46,812 bases of DNA from assembly GCA_002479785.1 (NCBI GenBank), contig DLPD01000036.1, positions 1-46,812 on the forward strand, read 5' to 3'. Positions 1 through 8,118 of this stretch are shown here, piece by piece (the stretch's first letter is position 1; each line of letters begins with the position of its first letter). The notes below the pieces were generated by a model, which did not search any database, was not told where the DNA came from, and saw nothing but the letters and a program-made list of their open reading frames with translations. A program made the translations under genes and the position numbers. Source of the DNA: Cytophagaceae bacterium UBA7467. GTDB lineage: Bacteria > Bacteroidota > Bacteroidia > Cytophagales > Spirosomataceae.

Positions 1-614
1 GCGATGAAGTAATTCGCGATATTCTCTTTGCCTAAAATCTCATAGCCAGAACGACCATAGTAAGCCGTGATCAAATAATTCCAATCTATGCCAAAGCTCA
101 CTGAAGCCCCTGATTTCAACGGAGTAGGCAAGTCGATGCGCATCATGGTTTGGTTAATCGTGTGACGTAAAGGATTGCCTTTTGCATCTTTCACGGCCGT
201 GATTTTATAACCATAATCCTTTGGGTCTGTTAATTCTTGAAAAGCACCAGCGCTGATGCCATTCTTAATTTCACCTGTCTTTGTGGTTTTACCAGGGGAA
301 TTTTTTTCAAATAGATTTTGGTCTAATTGAATCCATAAATAGGGTAAATCATCCGGAGAATTGTTGTAGTACGTGATCGTTTCTGATCCAATGATCTTGC
401 GATTAATATCATCTAGTTCTACTTTGATGTCATAATCCGCGCGTTGTTGCCAATAATCTTTTCCAGGGGAACCACTCGCGGTACGGTAGGAATTAGGCGT
501 AGGTAAAGTCGATTCTAATTGCTCGAATCGGTTGTTTGCATTGAATGAGGTTTGGGCTTTCGCGGGCAAAATCAAGATTACCAGTGTGATGAGCTGGAGT
601 AGTTTTTTAAGCAT
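1..614 (-). CDS. M1-family metallopeptidase, N-terminal part (cut by window edge)
   Basis: This is an open reading frame of about 204 codons that starts at an ATG at 614 and runs off the left end without a stop. It begins with a signal peptide (MLKKLLQLITLVILILPAKA, then Q). The mature part has FEQLESTLPTPNSYRT and KDYWQQRADYDIKVELDD, then a GSETITYYNNSPDDLPYLW stretch. This is the N-terminal beta-sandwich typical of Bacteroidota M1 aminopeptidase-like proteins. The zinc site (HExxH) and GxMEN motif lie beyond the edge, so activity cannot be judged. The protein would be exported to the periplasm or outer surface and trim peptides. It is divergent from xylA across a 145-base gap. Confidence 0.8.
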   Translation of the reverse strand, partial: MLKKLLQLITLVILILPAKAQTSFNANNRFEQLESTLPTPNSYRTASGSPGKDYWQQRADYDIKVELDDINRKIIGSETITYYNNSPDDLPYLWIQLDQNLFEKNSPGKTTKTGEIKNGISAGAFQELTDPKDYGYKITAVKDAKGNPLRHTINQTMMRIDLPTPLKSGASVSFGIDWNYLITAYYGRSGYEILGKENIANYFI

Positions 615-665
615 GTTGAAAAAGGTTATTTTGTGCAAAATAGGAAATTTTATTTGATTTTGTAG

Positions 666-685
666 CTGTGCTAATCTGTGCTAAA
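666..685 (+). repeat. 10-bp tandem direct repeat upstream of xylA
   Basis: Two adjacent copies, CTGTGCTAAT and CTGTGCTAAA, differ only at the last base. The period is about one helical turn. They lie directly before a TAAATTTG box (687-694), where a regulator could contact the promoter. The operator role is inference. Confidence 0.5.
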
Positions 686-686
686 A

Positions 687-694
687 TAAATTTG
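687..694 (+). promoter_or_regulatory. Possible -7 promoter box of xylA
   Basis: TAAATTTG fits the Bacteroidota -7 consensus TAnnTTTG and lies 65 bases before the xylA ATG. The nearest upstream TTTG (659-662) is 24 bases away, longer than the usual 18-21. The -33 part is therefore weak and this call is tentative. Confidence 0.35.
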
Positions 695-759
695 TATATA
701 ATAGGATGATTATGTAGTTTTGGCACACACAGAATTAAAATCTTTAAGCATTATCTATT

Positions 760-2088
760 ATGAGTGTCATCATTGGTCAAAAAGAATATTTCAAAGGCAT
801 TGGTCAAATCAAATTTGAAGGTGCAGAATCAGACAATCCTTTCGCTTTCCGTTATTATGACGAGAATCGCATAGTTGCCGGTAAGAGCATGAAAGAACAC
901 CTTCGTTTTGCAATTGCCTATTGGCATTCGTTTTGCGGTGATGGATCGGATCCTTTTGGACCAGGTACACACCATTATCCTTGGGATGTTGCATCTGACG
1001 CACGCCAGCGTGCGGCGGACAAAGCGGATGCGGCATTTGAATTTATCACAAAGATAGGTGCACCCTATTATTGTTTCCACGATGTGGACGCGATTGATGG
1101 ACATAATGATCCGAAAGAATTTGGCGATCGCGTGAAATTCATCACAGATATATTCGCTAAAAAACAAGCAGAAAGCGGTGTGAAGCTTTTATGGGGAACA
1201 GCAAATCTATTCTCGAACGAGCGTTACATGAACGGAGCTTCTACGAACCCGAATTTTGAAGTTGTGGCTCACGCTGGAGCTCAATTGAAAGGAGCCATTG
1301 ATGCGACGATTACCCTTGGCGGCGAAGGCTATGTGTTCTGGGGAGGTCGTGAGGGTTACATGAGCTTGTTAAATACGAATATGAAATTAGAGCGTGAAAA
1401 TTTCGCACGCATGTTACATACTTGCGTGGAATATGCGCGCCGTAATGGTTTCAAAGGTAAGTTCTTCATCGAACCTAAACCTTGTGAGCCTACGAAACAC
1501 CAATATGATTATGATGCGGCAACGGTGATAGGTTTCTTACGTGAATTCGATTTATTATCTGAATTTGGCCTAAACTTAGAAGTAAACCACGCAACTTTAG
1601 CTGGGCATACCTTTGCGCATGAATGTCAAGTGGCTTCAGACGCGGGTATGTTAGCTTCGATCGATGCGAACCGCGGAGATACGCAAAATGGCTGGGATAC
1701 GGATCAATTCCCGACGGACATTTACGAATGGGCGGAGGCAATGGCCATTATTTTGAAACAAGGCGGTTTAGCTGGTGGAGGAATTAACTTTGATGCAAAA
1801 CGTCGTCGTAATTCAACCGATATGGCTGATTTATTCTATGCGCACATTGGTGGAATGGATACGATTGCTCGTGCTTTATTGATCGCTGAAAAAATCGCGA
1901 AACATGGCGAAATGGATCGTTTGAAAGCGGAACGTTATGCGAGCTTTAACTCGGGTAAAGGAGCTGATTATACAGCGGGCAAATTGAAATTAGAAGATTT
2001 ATACAAAATTGCGATCGAAGTGGGCGAGCCTGCTCAGATCTCTGGCAAGCAAGAATACTTAGAAAATTTGTTAGGCCGTTTTGTTTAA
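760..2088 (+). CDS. xylA: Xylose isomerase
   Basis: The product is 442 aa, the usual length for the long (class II) xylose isomerases. It interconverts D-xylose and D-xylulose in the cytoplasm using two divalent metal ions. Visible active-site landmarks are FHDVD with His107 and Asp110, FIEPKP with Glu238 and Lys240, EVNHATLAGH with Glu274 and His277, and SIDANRGD with Asp302. The start is fixed by the typical MxxIIGQKEYFKGIGQIKFEG opening. No xylulokinase or xylose transporter gene follows. Instead, a secreted glycoside hydrolase begins 18 bases after the stop, so the two may be co-transcribed for use of plant-derived sugars. Regulation may involve the 10-bp repeat upstream. Confidence 0.97.
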   Translation: MSVIIGQKEYFKGIGQIKFEGAESDNPFAFRYYDENRIVAGKSMKEHLRFAIAYWHSFCGDGSDPFGPGTHHYPWDVASDARQRAADKADAAFEFITKIGAPYYCFHDVDAIDGHNDPKEFGDRVKFITDIFAKKQAESGVKLLWGTANLFSNERYMNGASTNPNFEVVAHAGAQLKGAIDATITLGGEGYVFWGGREGYMSLLNTNMKLERENFARMLHTCVEYARRNGFKGKFFIEPKPCEPTKHQYDYDAATVIGFLREFDLLSEFGLNLEVNHATLAGHTFAHECQVASDAGMLASIDANRGDTQNGWDTDQFPTDIYEWAEAMAIILKQGGLAGGGINFDAKRRRNSTDMADLFYAHIGGMDTIARALLIAEKIAKHGEMDRLKAERYASFNSGKGADYTAGKLKLEDLYKIAIEVGEPAQISGKQEYLENLLGRFV

Positions 2089-2106
2089 AAATACGTAATT
2101 CGAGGT

Positions 2107-4605
2107 ATGAAAAGAATTGTTTTTCTCCTCCTGTTATTTACCTCTAGATTTATAGCGACAGCAGGGTCATCTGATCCTGCTGTTTTTTCTACGGCTAAAC
2201 CCTGGGCTTATTGGTGGTGGCCAGGGAGTGCGGTGACGGAAAAGGGGATTACGCATAATTTGGAAAATTTTGCCAAAGCTGGTTTTGGCGGTCTCCACAT
2301 CATCCCCATCTATGGGGCGAAGGGCTCAGAAGCCTTATTTCAAAATTATTTAAGTCCGGGCTGGCAAGCGAAATTCTTCTTTACTTTAAAAGAGGCGAAG
2401 CGTCTAGGCCTTGGAATAGACATGACGATGGGAACGGGTTGGCCTTTAGGCGGACCTAGCATCACGGAGAAAGAGGCGGCGAAAAAATACCAATTCGTGG
2501 ATGGGGTATTTACGACAGGATTAACTGGTCAAAAAGTCAAACGCGCTGCTCCCGGCGGAGAGGGATTAGTCCTTGATCACTTTGATATGAAGGCCTTTGC
2601 GAAATACAGCCATACCTTTGTTCCGCTGTTAAAGAAAGCGTATTCACCTCTTCGAGCCATTTACAATGATTCCTACGAAGCCTATGGGTCGAATTATACG
2701 CCGGAATTATTTTCTGCTTTCCAGCGATTGAATGGATATGATCTACGTAAACATTTTGATGTTTTGTCGAAGAAGAAGGCGGAATCAGAGGAGGAAAACC
2801 AGATTTTTGCCGACTACCATCGGACGATGTCGACATTGTTGCAACATAACTTCGCATTGCCTTTTGATCATTGGATTAATTCGATGGGATTTACCTCTCG
2901 AAATCAAGCCCACGGTTCTCCTGGAAATTTATTGGACCTGTATGCGGCGGCGGATATTCCGGAGGCGGAGTTTTTTGGTTCGAAACCCTTTGACATTCCG
3001 GGTTACCGCGTGGATCCAGCATACGATTCGACCACTTTTGGGATACCAGACATCCGTGCATTAAAACTGGCGAGTTCGGCGGCGAATTTGACAGGAAAGA
3101 AATTGGTTTCTGCGGAAACAGCAACTTGGTTAGGGAATCACTTCAAGGTGTCGATCGCGCAGGTGAAACCCGTGTTAGACCAGGTTTTTGTGGGTGGTGT
3201 GAACCACGTATTTTTCCATGGAGCAACTTATTCTCCGCCAGAAGTTGCTTGGCCAGGTTGGTTGTTTTATGCGAGTACGAACTTTAATCCCCAAAGCCAT
3301 TTTTGGGAGGCAATGCCCGCCCTGAATAAATACATCGAAAATGTCCAAACCATATTGCAGTCGAATCCGACGGATAGCGACGCGCTTTTGTATTTCCCCA
3401 TGGAAGATGTTTGGCATAACCATAACGGGTCTGGCAAATTGCATACGCTGGAATTGCATGCCAATAGTCGGGAATGGTTGAAAAATACGTCTTTTGGACA
3501 TTGGGCGGGATTACTGCAGGATAAAGGCTTTTCCGTGGATTATATATCGGACGATTTATTGTCTGATTTGGAATTATCACCATCGAAAACCTTTAAAACG
3601 CGGGCGGGCGGGAACTATAAAGTCTTGCTAATTCCGGCGGCTCATTACATTTCAGTGGAGACCTTGGAACGTTTGGCAAAATGGGTAAAACAAGGCTATC
3701 CGGTCTATTTCTTAGAACATTTGCCGCTGCATTTGAATACCTATAACCAGACGAAAGAGGCCAAAGAACGTTGGGAAATTGCCCGTACCGCTCTTTTAAT
3801 GCGCGTACTTTCAGACCCGGCAGATCAACTGTCCCGATTGGGCGTTTCGGTAGAATCGATGGCTGCGAAAGGCTTATCTTTTATACGTAAGAAAACTCCG
3901 AAGGGTGCTGCTTATTTCATTACAAATTTGAATGCCCAATTCACGGAGGGTAGCGTCTCTTTAAAGAAATTAGCGGGTAGTTATGAGCTTTGGGACCCCT
4001 TGACAGATGCGAAAAGCTATGGTAAGAAAGGATCAGACGCTTGGTTATCTTTGGCACCTGGTCAAAGTGTGATCATACAGCCTGTGGCGAAAACTCCTTC
4101 TGTTTTAGTGTCAGTTGTGCCTAAAGTTAGAACAGAAATCGAACCTGGGAATTTGCGCGTTCAGATAGGTGAAAAGTCGGTTTCGATACCTGAATTTACC
4201 TACTACACTTTTGTAGATACGACAAAAGCTGACACCCCATCCGCCAGATATACGTTCGATCTCACCTTGTCCTCCGATCAAATCGCTCAAGCTAAAGTAC
4301 TTCATTTGGCAGAATTACGAGATATGGCCAAGGTGCGCATTAATGGGAAAGACTTAGGAATGATCTGGTCACTGCCTTTCCAACTTGCTATTCCAGAGGG
4401 TATTTTGCAGGAGCAAAATACGGTTGAGATCGAGGTGATTTCGAATGCTGCGAATCGCATTCGCAAGATGGATCAACAAGGAGTAGTGTGGAAGAATTTC
4501 TATGAGATCAATTTTGTGGATATTCGCTACAAGCCTTTTGATGCGTCCAAATGGGCGATCGAAGCCGGTGGGATGCAAGGTAAACTCTATTTTACGAATC
4601 GATGA
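2107..4605 (+). CDS. Secreted glycoside hydrolase, GH106-like
   Basis: An 832-aa protein with a signal peptide over about residues 1-20 (MKRIVFLLLL then FTSRFIATAG). The motif YWWWPGSAV at 35-43 and KAGFGGLHIIPIYG at 57-70 are characteristic of the family annotated as glycosyl hydrolase / GH106 (alpha-L-rhamnosidase-like). The C-terminal part, roughly 690-830, looks like a beta-sandwich carbohydrate-binding module, with RINGKDLGMIW and PFQ motifs as seen in this family. It is shorter than many GH106 enzymes, so substrate and exact family are uncertain. It probably acts in the periplasm or at the surface, releasing a terminal sugar from plant or algal polysaccharide. It follows xylA by 18 bases and overlaps the next gene by 4 bases (ATGA), which suggests an operon. 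Confidence 0.8.
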   Translation: MKRIVFLLLLFTSRFIATAGSSDPAVFSTAKPWAYWWWPGSAVTEKGITHNLENFAKAGFGGLHIIPIYGAKGSEALFQNYLSPGWQAKFFFTLKEAKRLGLGIDMTMGTGWPLGGPSITEKEAAKKYQFVDGVFTTGLTGQKVKRAAPGGEGLVLDHFDMKAFAKYSHTFVPLLKKAYSPLRAIYNDSYEAYGSNYTPELFSAFQRLNGYDLRKHFDVLSKKKAESEEENQIFADYHRTMSTLLQHNFALPFDHWINSMGFTSRNQAHGSPGNLLDLYAAADIPEAEFFGSKPFDIPGYRVDPAYDSTTFGIPDIRALKLASSAANLTGKKLVSAETATWLGNHFKVSIAQVKPVLDQVFVGGVNHVFFHGATYSPPEVAWPGWLFYASTNFNPQSHFWEAMPALNKYIENVQTILQSNPTDSDALLYFPMEDVWHNHNGSGKLHTLELHANSREWLKNTSFGHWAGLLQDKGFSVDYISDDLLSDLELSPSKTFKTRAGGNYKVLLIPAAHYISVETLERLAKWVKQGYPVYFLEHLPLHLNTYNQTKEAKERWEIARTALLMRVLSDPADQLSRLGVSVESMAAKGLSFIRKKTPKGAAYFITNLNAQFTEGSVSLKKLAGSYELWDPLTDAKSYGKKGSDAWLSLAPGQSVIIQPVAKTPSVLVSVVPKVRTEIEPGNLRVQIGEKSVSIPEFTYYTFVDTTKADTPSARYTFDLTLSSDQIAQAKVLHLAELRDMAKVRINGKDLGMIWSLPFQLAIPEGILQEQNTVEIEVISNAANRIRKMDQQGVVWKNFYEINFVDIRYKPFDASKWAIEAGGMQGKLYFTNR

Positions 4606-5261
4606 AGCCCTTTATTAAAGCCATAACAGAAGCCCTACGAGACTTGGCGGATGCAGAAAATGCACATTGGATGCACAAATACATGCGCGAAAAATACCCA
4701 TTTTTAGGGGTGAAGAAACCGGAACGGGAAGAGGTATTCAAAGCATTATATAAGCAACATGGATCTGCTGAAGATTGGTTTGATGTATCTACTGAATTGT
4801 TTGCCATGTCGGAGCGGGAGTTTCAATATGTAGCAATGGACTATGTGATAAAGGCTAAAAAATCTTGGGATGGCCGCGTGCCCGCCTTGTGTGAACAATG
4901 GATAGGCGAGGAATCTTGGTGGGATGTGGTGGATAATTTGGCGCCTAAGATTTTAGGCCCCTATTTTTTGCAATTTCCGGCAGAGCGCGATTACTGGATT
5001 CAGCGCTGGATGAACTCTGGGAATTTTTGGTTGCAGCGCGTTTGTTTGGTATTCTCTTTAGGATATAAAGAAAAAACGGACACTGTTTTGCTGGCTACAA
5101 CCATTCAGGCCTTGAGTACTTCGAAGGAGTTTTTTATTCAAAAAGCCATTGGCTGGGCCCTTAGACAATATGCGCGGACGGATCCGGAATGGGTATTAGA
5201 TTTCGTAGCGAATAATGCTTTGGCCCCGCTGAGTAAACGCGAGGCCTTGAAGCATCTCTAA
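4602..5261 (+). CDS. DNA alkylation repair enzyme, AlkD family
   Basis: A 219-aa protein of HEAT-like helical repeats that matches the AlkD family. These DNA glycosylases remove positively charged alkylated bases such as 3- and 7-methylated purines. Residues at the positions of the known active site of Bacillus cereus AlkD (Trp109, Asp113, Trp187) are visible here as Trp107 and Asp111 in SWWDVVDNLAPKILG, and Trp185 in AIGWALRQYAR. The start ATG overlaps the stop of the glycosidase gene, so it is probably translated by coupling. There is no obvious functional link with the two sugar genes before it. Its stop codon directly abuts the stop of the convergent glycogen synthase gene, with no space for a terminator. 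Confidence 0.9.
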   Translation: MKPFIKAITEALRDLADAENAHWMHKYMREKYPFLGVKKPEREEVFKALYKQHGSAEDWFDVSTELFAMSEREFQYVAMDYVIKAKKSWDGRVPALCEQWIGEESWWDVVDNLAPKILGPYFLQFPAERDYWIQRWMNSGNFWLQRVCLVFSLGYKEKTDTVLLATTIQALSTSKEFFIQKAIGWALRQYARTDPEWVLDFVANNALAPLSKREALKHL

Positions 5262-7064
5262 TTATCTCTTCTTTTTGATCAGGGCTAATTCATGCGCTGT
5301 GTCGTAGTAAGATCGTAGGTTTGACCAGTCAAACGTATCTGCAATACTCTCCACCCGGTTACGCTGGGTGATGCGATCACGCTGCGTTTGCTGCACGAAT
5401 TTGAATAAGAGATTAGCTAATTGTTCCGCCGCTTCCTGGTAGTTTTGTGTCTTGCGATTCACTACGCTCACGCCCCATTGTTCGTAATCGCGCATAATCT
5501 GCATCATGTAATCGCCAAAACCCGAAAGGTCTGATGTTACTGTAGGTACCCCACGCGCCATACATTCAAGTGGTGTATACCCCCAAGGTTCGTAATAGCT
5601 CGGGAAAACGCCCAAATGGCAACCACGCACAAATTGACCATAATCTAATCCAAAAAGTGGATTCGTAGAAACGATAAAGTCTGGGTGGTACACTACTTTT
5701 ACTTTGTCGTCAGGATTATTCAAAAGATTCGTCCGGTGTAAATTTCGGATGATATCGTCTTCTTGTTTTAACAAATGGGTCACCACTTTAGGTCGCGCAT
5801 TGGTCTTCCACGTTTGAACCGTTCTCCGCAAACGCATCCGCCAATATTCATCCACAAACGCGTTTAAATCCGGCATCTGCAGATCGCTCGACGATGCGGA
5901 GGCCTTGAATAAATGTTCACCTACTTCTTTCTCAATTGCGTGGCAGTTCTCTCTAATTTCATCCAAAACCGCTCGTGAATGTAATACCTCTGGGTCGATG
6001 GAATGATAGGGTTGCTTCGTCACGAAGAACATAACTACTGTTTTCTTCGATCCCGCCTCTTTCATTCTGCGATTCAAAATAGCCAAAGCATCTAGGGTAA
6101 TATCATATCCCTTATTCGAGTACTCGAAACGTCCAGAGGTAAACAGGTAAAGGGTTTGATCCAGGTCAAAGGGTTGACTTTGGAAGAAGTGCCCCATCAC
6201 GAAGTTTGAAATGCTCTCTTTGTATTTCGAGTGCAAGTTTTGGTGTTCATGTAAGGCAGCAAAACGTTGAATGTTTAAGCCGTTTGGTAAAATTAATTCC
6301 GGAATACGACCTAAAAAATACTGGCATTCCCTCGCCGTAATATCGCTGACGGTGGTTAATACATCCGCTTTTTGAGCTGCAGCGCGCTCGAAACAAGCCT
6401 GCGCCTCGATGCCATAATGCTTTGCCTCTTTGAACCAATCAAAGTGTTCGATGACATCATAGAAATTAGGCACATTTCCAGCTAAATAACGGCCTAGCAT
6501 CGTCGCATGCGTGGTAAAGACGGTCGAAATTTTGACCTTATCTTTCTTCAGGTCCGGTAAGCCCGTAGAGGCCATCCATTCATGGAAATGAGCTACCAGT
6601 TGCGTTTTATTCTTATTTTCTTCGGCCACCTCGGTTAAAAGGAGTCGGATCATTTCCCCAAAAACAATCGTTTGGTCCACTAAGTCCTCCACCCCTAAAG
6701 TCGAAATCTTGTGATTATCCCAAATCCGTCCTTTAATCTCGTTGACTTTAGGTAACAAAGTTTCCAATTCAAAGAGTACGATTTTAGGCTTACCCGTGAT
6801 CAACCAATAGCCATAATGAACACCTAAGCCTGCCTTGCGTAGTTTTAAGACAGCTCTTTCTAGAGGGGTGTCCTCTGTCACCTGAATGGGTTCAAACTCT
6901 GCAGCTGCGGTTTGTGGGAAATAAGGCCCTAATAAGGCATAATCATCGCCCCATTTTTCGACCATCGACGGTACTTTCGTTCTGATAACCGTGTAAATAC
7001 CGCCCACCTGATTGCAGGTTTCCCAAGCAATCTCAAATAAATATTTTTTCTTCTCTACTGCCAT
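5262..7064 (-). CDS. Glycogen synthase, eukaryote-type (GT3)
   Basis: A 600-aa glycosyltransferase that opens with LFEIAWETCNQVGGIYTVI, the hallmark of GT3 glycogen synthases (yeast and animal GYS), not of the GlgA (GT5) family. Further matches are FTSGRFEYSNKGYDITLDAL in the middle and YYEPWGYTPLECMARGVP followed by TSDLSGFGDYM near residues 490-520, the conserved nucleotide-sugar and acceptor site. It extends alpha-1,4-glucan chains from a nucleotide-activated glucose in the cytoplasm. Bacteroidota commonly carry this GT3 form. It starts 8 bases after the stop of the asparaginase gene and is probably transcribed from the same promoter. No branching enzyme, GlgC or phosphorylase gene lies nearby. 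Confidence 0.95.
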   Translation of the reverse strand: MAVEKKKYLFEIAWETCNQVGGIYTVIRTKVPSMVEKWGDDYALLGPYFPQTAAAEFEPIQVTEDTPLERAVLKLRKAGLGVHYGYWLITGKPKIVLFELETLLPKVNEIKGRIWDNHKISTLGVEDLVDQTIVFGEMIRLLLTEVAEENKNKTQLVAHFHEWMASTGLPDLKKDKVKISTVFTTHATMLGRYLAGNVPNFYDVIEHFDWFKEAKHYGIEAQACFERAAAQKADVLTTVSDITARECQYFLGRIPELILPNGLNIQRFAALHEHQNLHSKYKESISNFVMGHFFQSQPFDLDQTLYLFTSGRFEYSNKGYDITLDALAILNRRMKEAGSKKTVVMFFVTKQPYHSIDPEVLHSRAVLDEIRENCHAIEKEVGEHLFKASASSSDLQMPDLNAFVDEYWRMRLRRTVQTWKTNARPKVVTHLLKQEDDIIRNLHRTNLLNNPDDKVKVVYHPDFIVSTNPLFGLDYGQFVRGCHLGVFPSYYEPWGYTPLECMARGVPTVTSDLSGFGDYMMQIMRDYEQWGVSVVNRKTQNYQEAAEQLANLLFKFVQQTQRDRITQRNRVESIADTFDWSNLRSYYDTAHELALIKKKR

Positions 7065-7072
7065 AATATCGC

Positions 7073-8008
7073 TTACATATAGGACGCACTCTCGATAACC
7101 TGTGTTTTCCCGTTTTTAGTAATAGTGTAATTAAATCCTTTTTGGATGGCATAGGCGCCATATTCTCCCTTTTTATTGAGGGCCAAATACCCGATTTGGA
7201 ATTCCTTGTATTTATAGCGTTTCACAATCCGCATAATAGCCTCCTCACAAGCTTTTTGAGGGGACATGCCTTGTCTCATTAATTCTACGATTAAAAAGGA
7301 CCCCAAGGTCTTCATCACAAATTCTCCTAAGCCCGTCGCACAAGCTCCTCCTACCTCATCATCGCAAAAAACAGCACCGCCTATGATAGGGGAGTCCCCC
7401 ACGCGGCCATGCATTTTAAACGCTAAACCACTCGTTGTGCAAGCTCCGGCAATTTCTCCTGCCTTACCAATCCCTAATAGTCCAATGGTGTCATGACGTT
7501 CAATATTAATAACAGGCTCGTATTTAGCTTCTTTTTTCCACTCTTCCCACGCTTTTTTAGAAGACTCCGTCAATAGATTCTCCACTTTAAATCCTTGGTC
7601 TAGCGCGAATTTTAAAGCACCAGCACCCGATAACATCACATGAGGCGTTTTTTCCATCACCGCTCTAGCTACTGAAATGGGATGCATAATACCCTCTAAA
7701 AAGGTTACAGAACCTGCATTCCCCAAATGGTCCATAATGCAGGCGTCTAACGTAACGTGGCCGTCGCGGTCCGGATATCCTCCGTAACCTACCGAAGTGT
7801 CATTGGGATCTGCTTCCGGGATGCGTGCACCTGCTTCGACGCCATCGAGCGCTTTGCCTGTTTCCATCAATTTAGTCCAACCCGCGATGGTCGCTTTTTC
7901 ATTTTTCCAAGTCGCTATTATTAGCGGCTCGGATGTAAGTGCTTGGGCGGTTGCTCCCAGACTAGCGCCTAACAGGGTAGAAGTTTGAAGGAAGGTGCGT
8001 CTTTTCAT
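7073..8008 (-). CDS. N4-(beta-N-acetylglucosaminyl)-L-asparaginase (Ntn hydrolase)
   Basis: A 311-aa protein with a Tat signal (RRTFLQ at residues 3-8, then a hydrophobic stretch and an Ala-rich cleavage region near 22). The family cleaves the bond between asparagine and N-acetylglucosamine in glycoprotein fragments, after self-cleavage exposes a threonine. The nucleophile is Thr174 in HDTIGLLGIG. Binding residues are in GRVGDSPIIGG (Arg202, Asp205) and ATGLGE (Thr225, Gly226). The acidic and Gly-rich N-terminal half (residues 53-100, VEAGARIPEADPNDTSVGYGG) is also typical. The enzyme should fold in the cytoplasm and be exported to the periplasm. It is the first gene of a likely two-gene unit with glycogen synthase. 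The candidate promoter lies only 7 bases before the ATG. Confidence 0.93.
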   Translation of the reverse strand: MKRRTFLQTSTLLGASLGATAQALTSEPLIIATWKNEKATIAGWTKLMETGKALDGVEAGARIPEADPNDTSVGYGGYPDRDGHVTLDACIMDHLGNAGSVTFLEGIMHPISVARAVMEKTPHVMLSGAGALKFALDQGFKVENLLTESSKKAWEEWKKEAKYEPVINIERHDTIGLLGIGKAGEIAGACTTSGLAFKMHGRVGDSPIIGGAVFCDDEVGGACATGLGEFVMKTLGSFLIVELMRQGMSPQKACEEAIMRIVKRYKYKEFQIGYLALNKKGEYGAYAIQKGFNYTITKNGKTQVIESASYM

Positions 8009-8015
8009 GTAGCTT

Positions 8016-8045
8016 TAAAGATAATTTATTTGGGTGTAAAGCAAC
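8016..8045 (-). promoter_or_regulatory. Candidate promoter of the asparaginase gene
   Basis: On the minus strand, GTTG (plus coordinates 8042-8045) and TATCTTTA (8016-8023) are separated by 18 bases. The second box differs from TAnnTTTG by one base. It ends 7 bases before the ATG, implying a very short or absent leader. It is interleaved with the promoter of the divergent acylase gene. Confidence 0.45.
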
Positions 8046-8060
8046 AATTTTGTAAAATTG
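8029..8060 (+). promoter_or_regulatory. Candidate promoter of the penicillin-acylase gene, with palindrome
   Basis: TTTG (8029-8032), 20 bases, then TAAAATTG (8053-8060) resembles the Bacteroidota promoter form with one mismatch in the -7 box. The -7 box lies inside a perfect inverted repeat CAATTTT-GT-AAAATTG (8045-8060), which could be an operator. The ATG follows 58 bases downstream. Confidence 0.5.
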
Positions 8061-8118
8061 TCTTTCTAAAATAGAAAAAAATCTTCGGATATTTCATTTA
8101 TCTACCCCTATTTCATCA

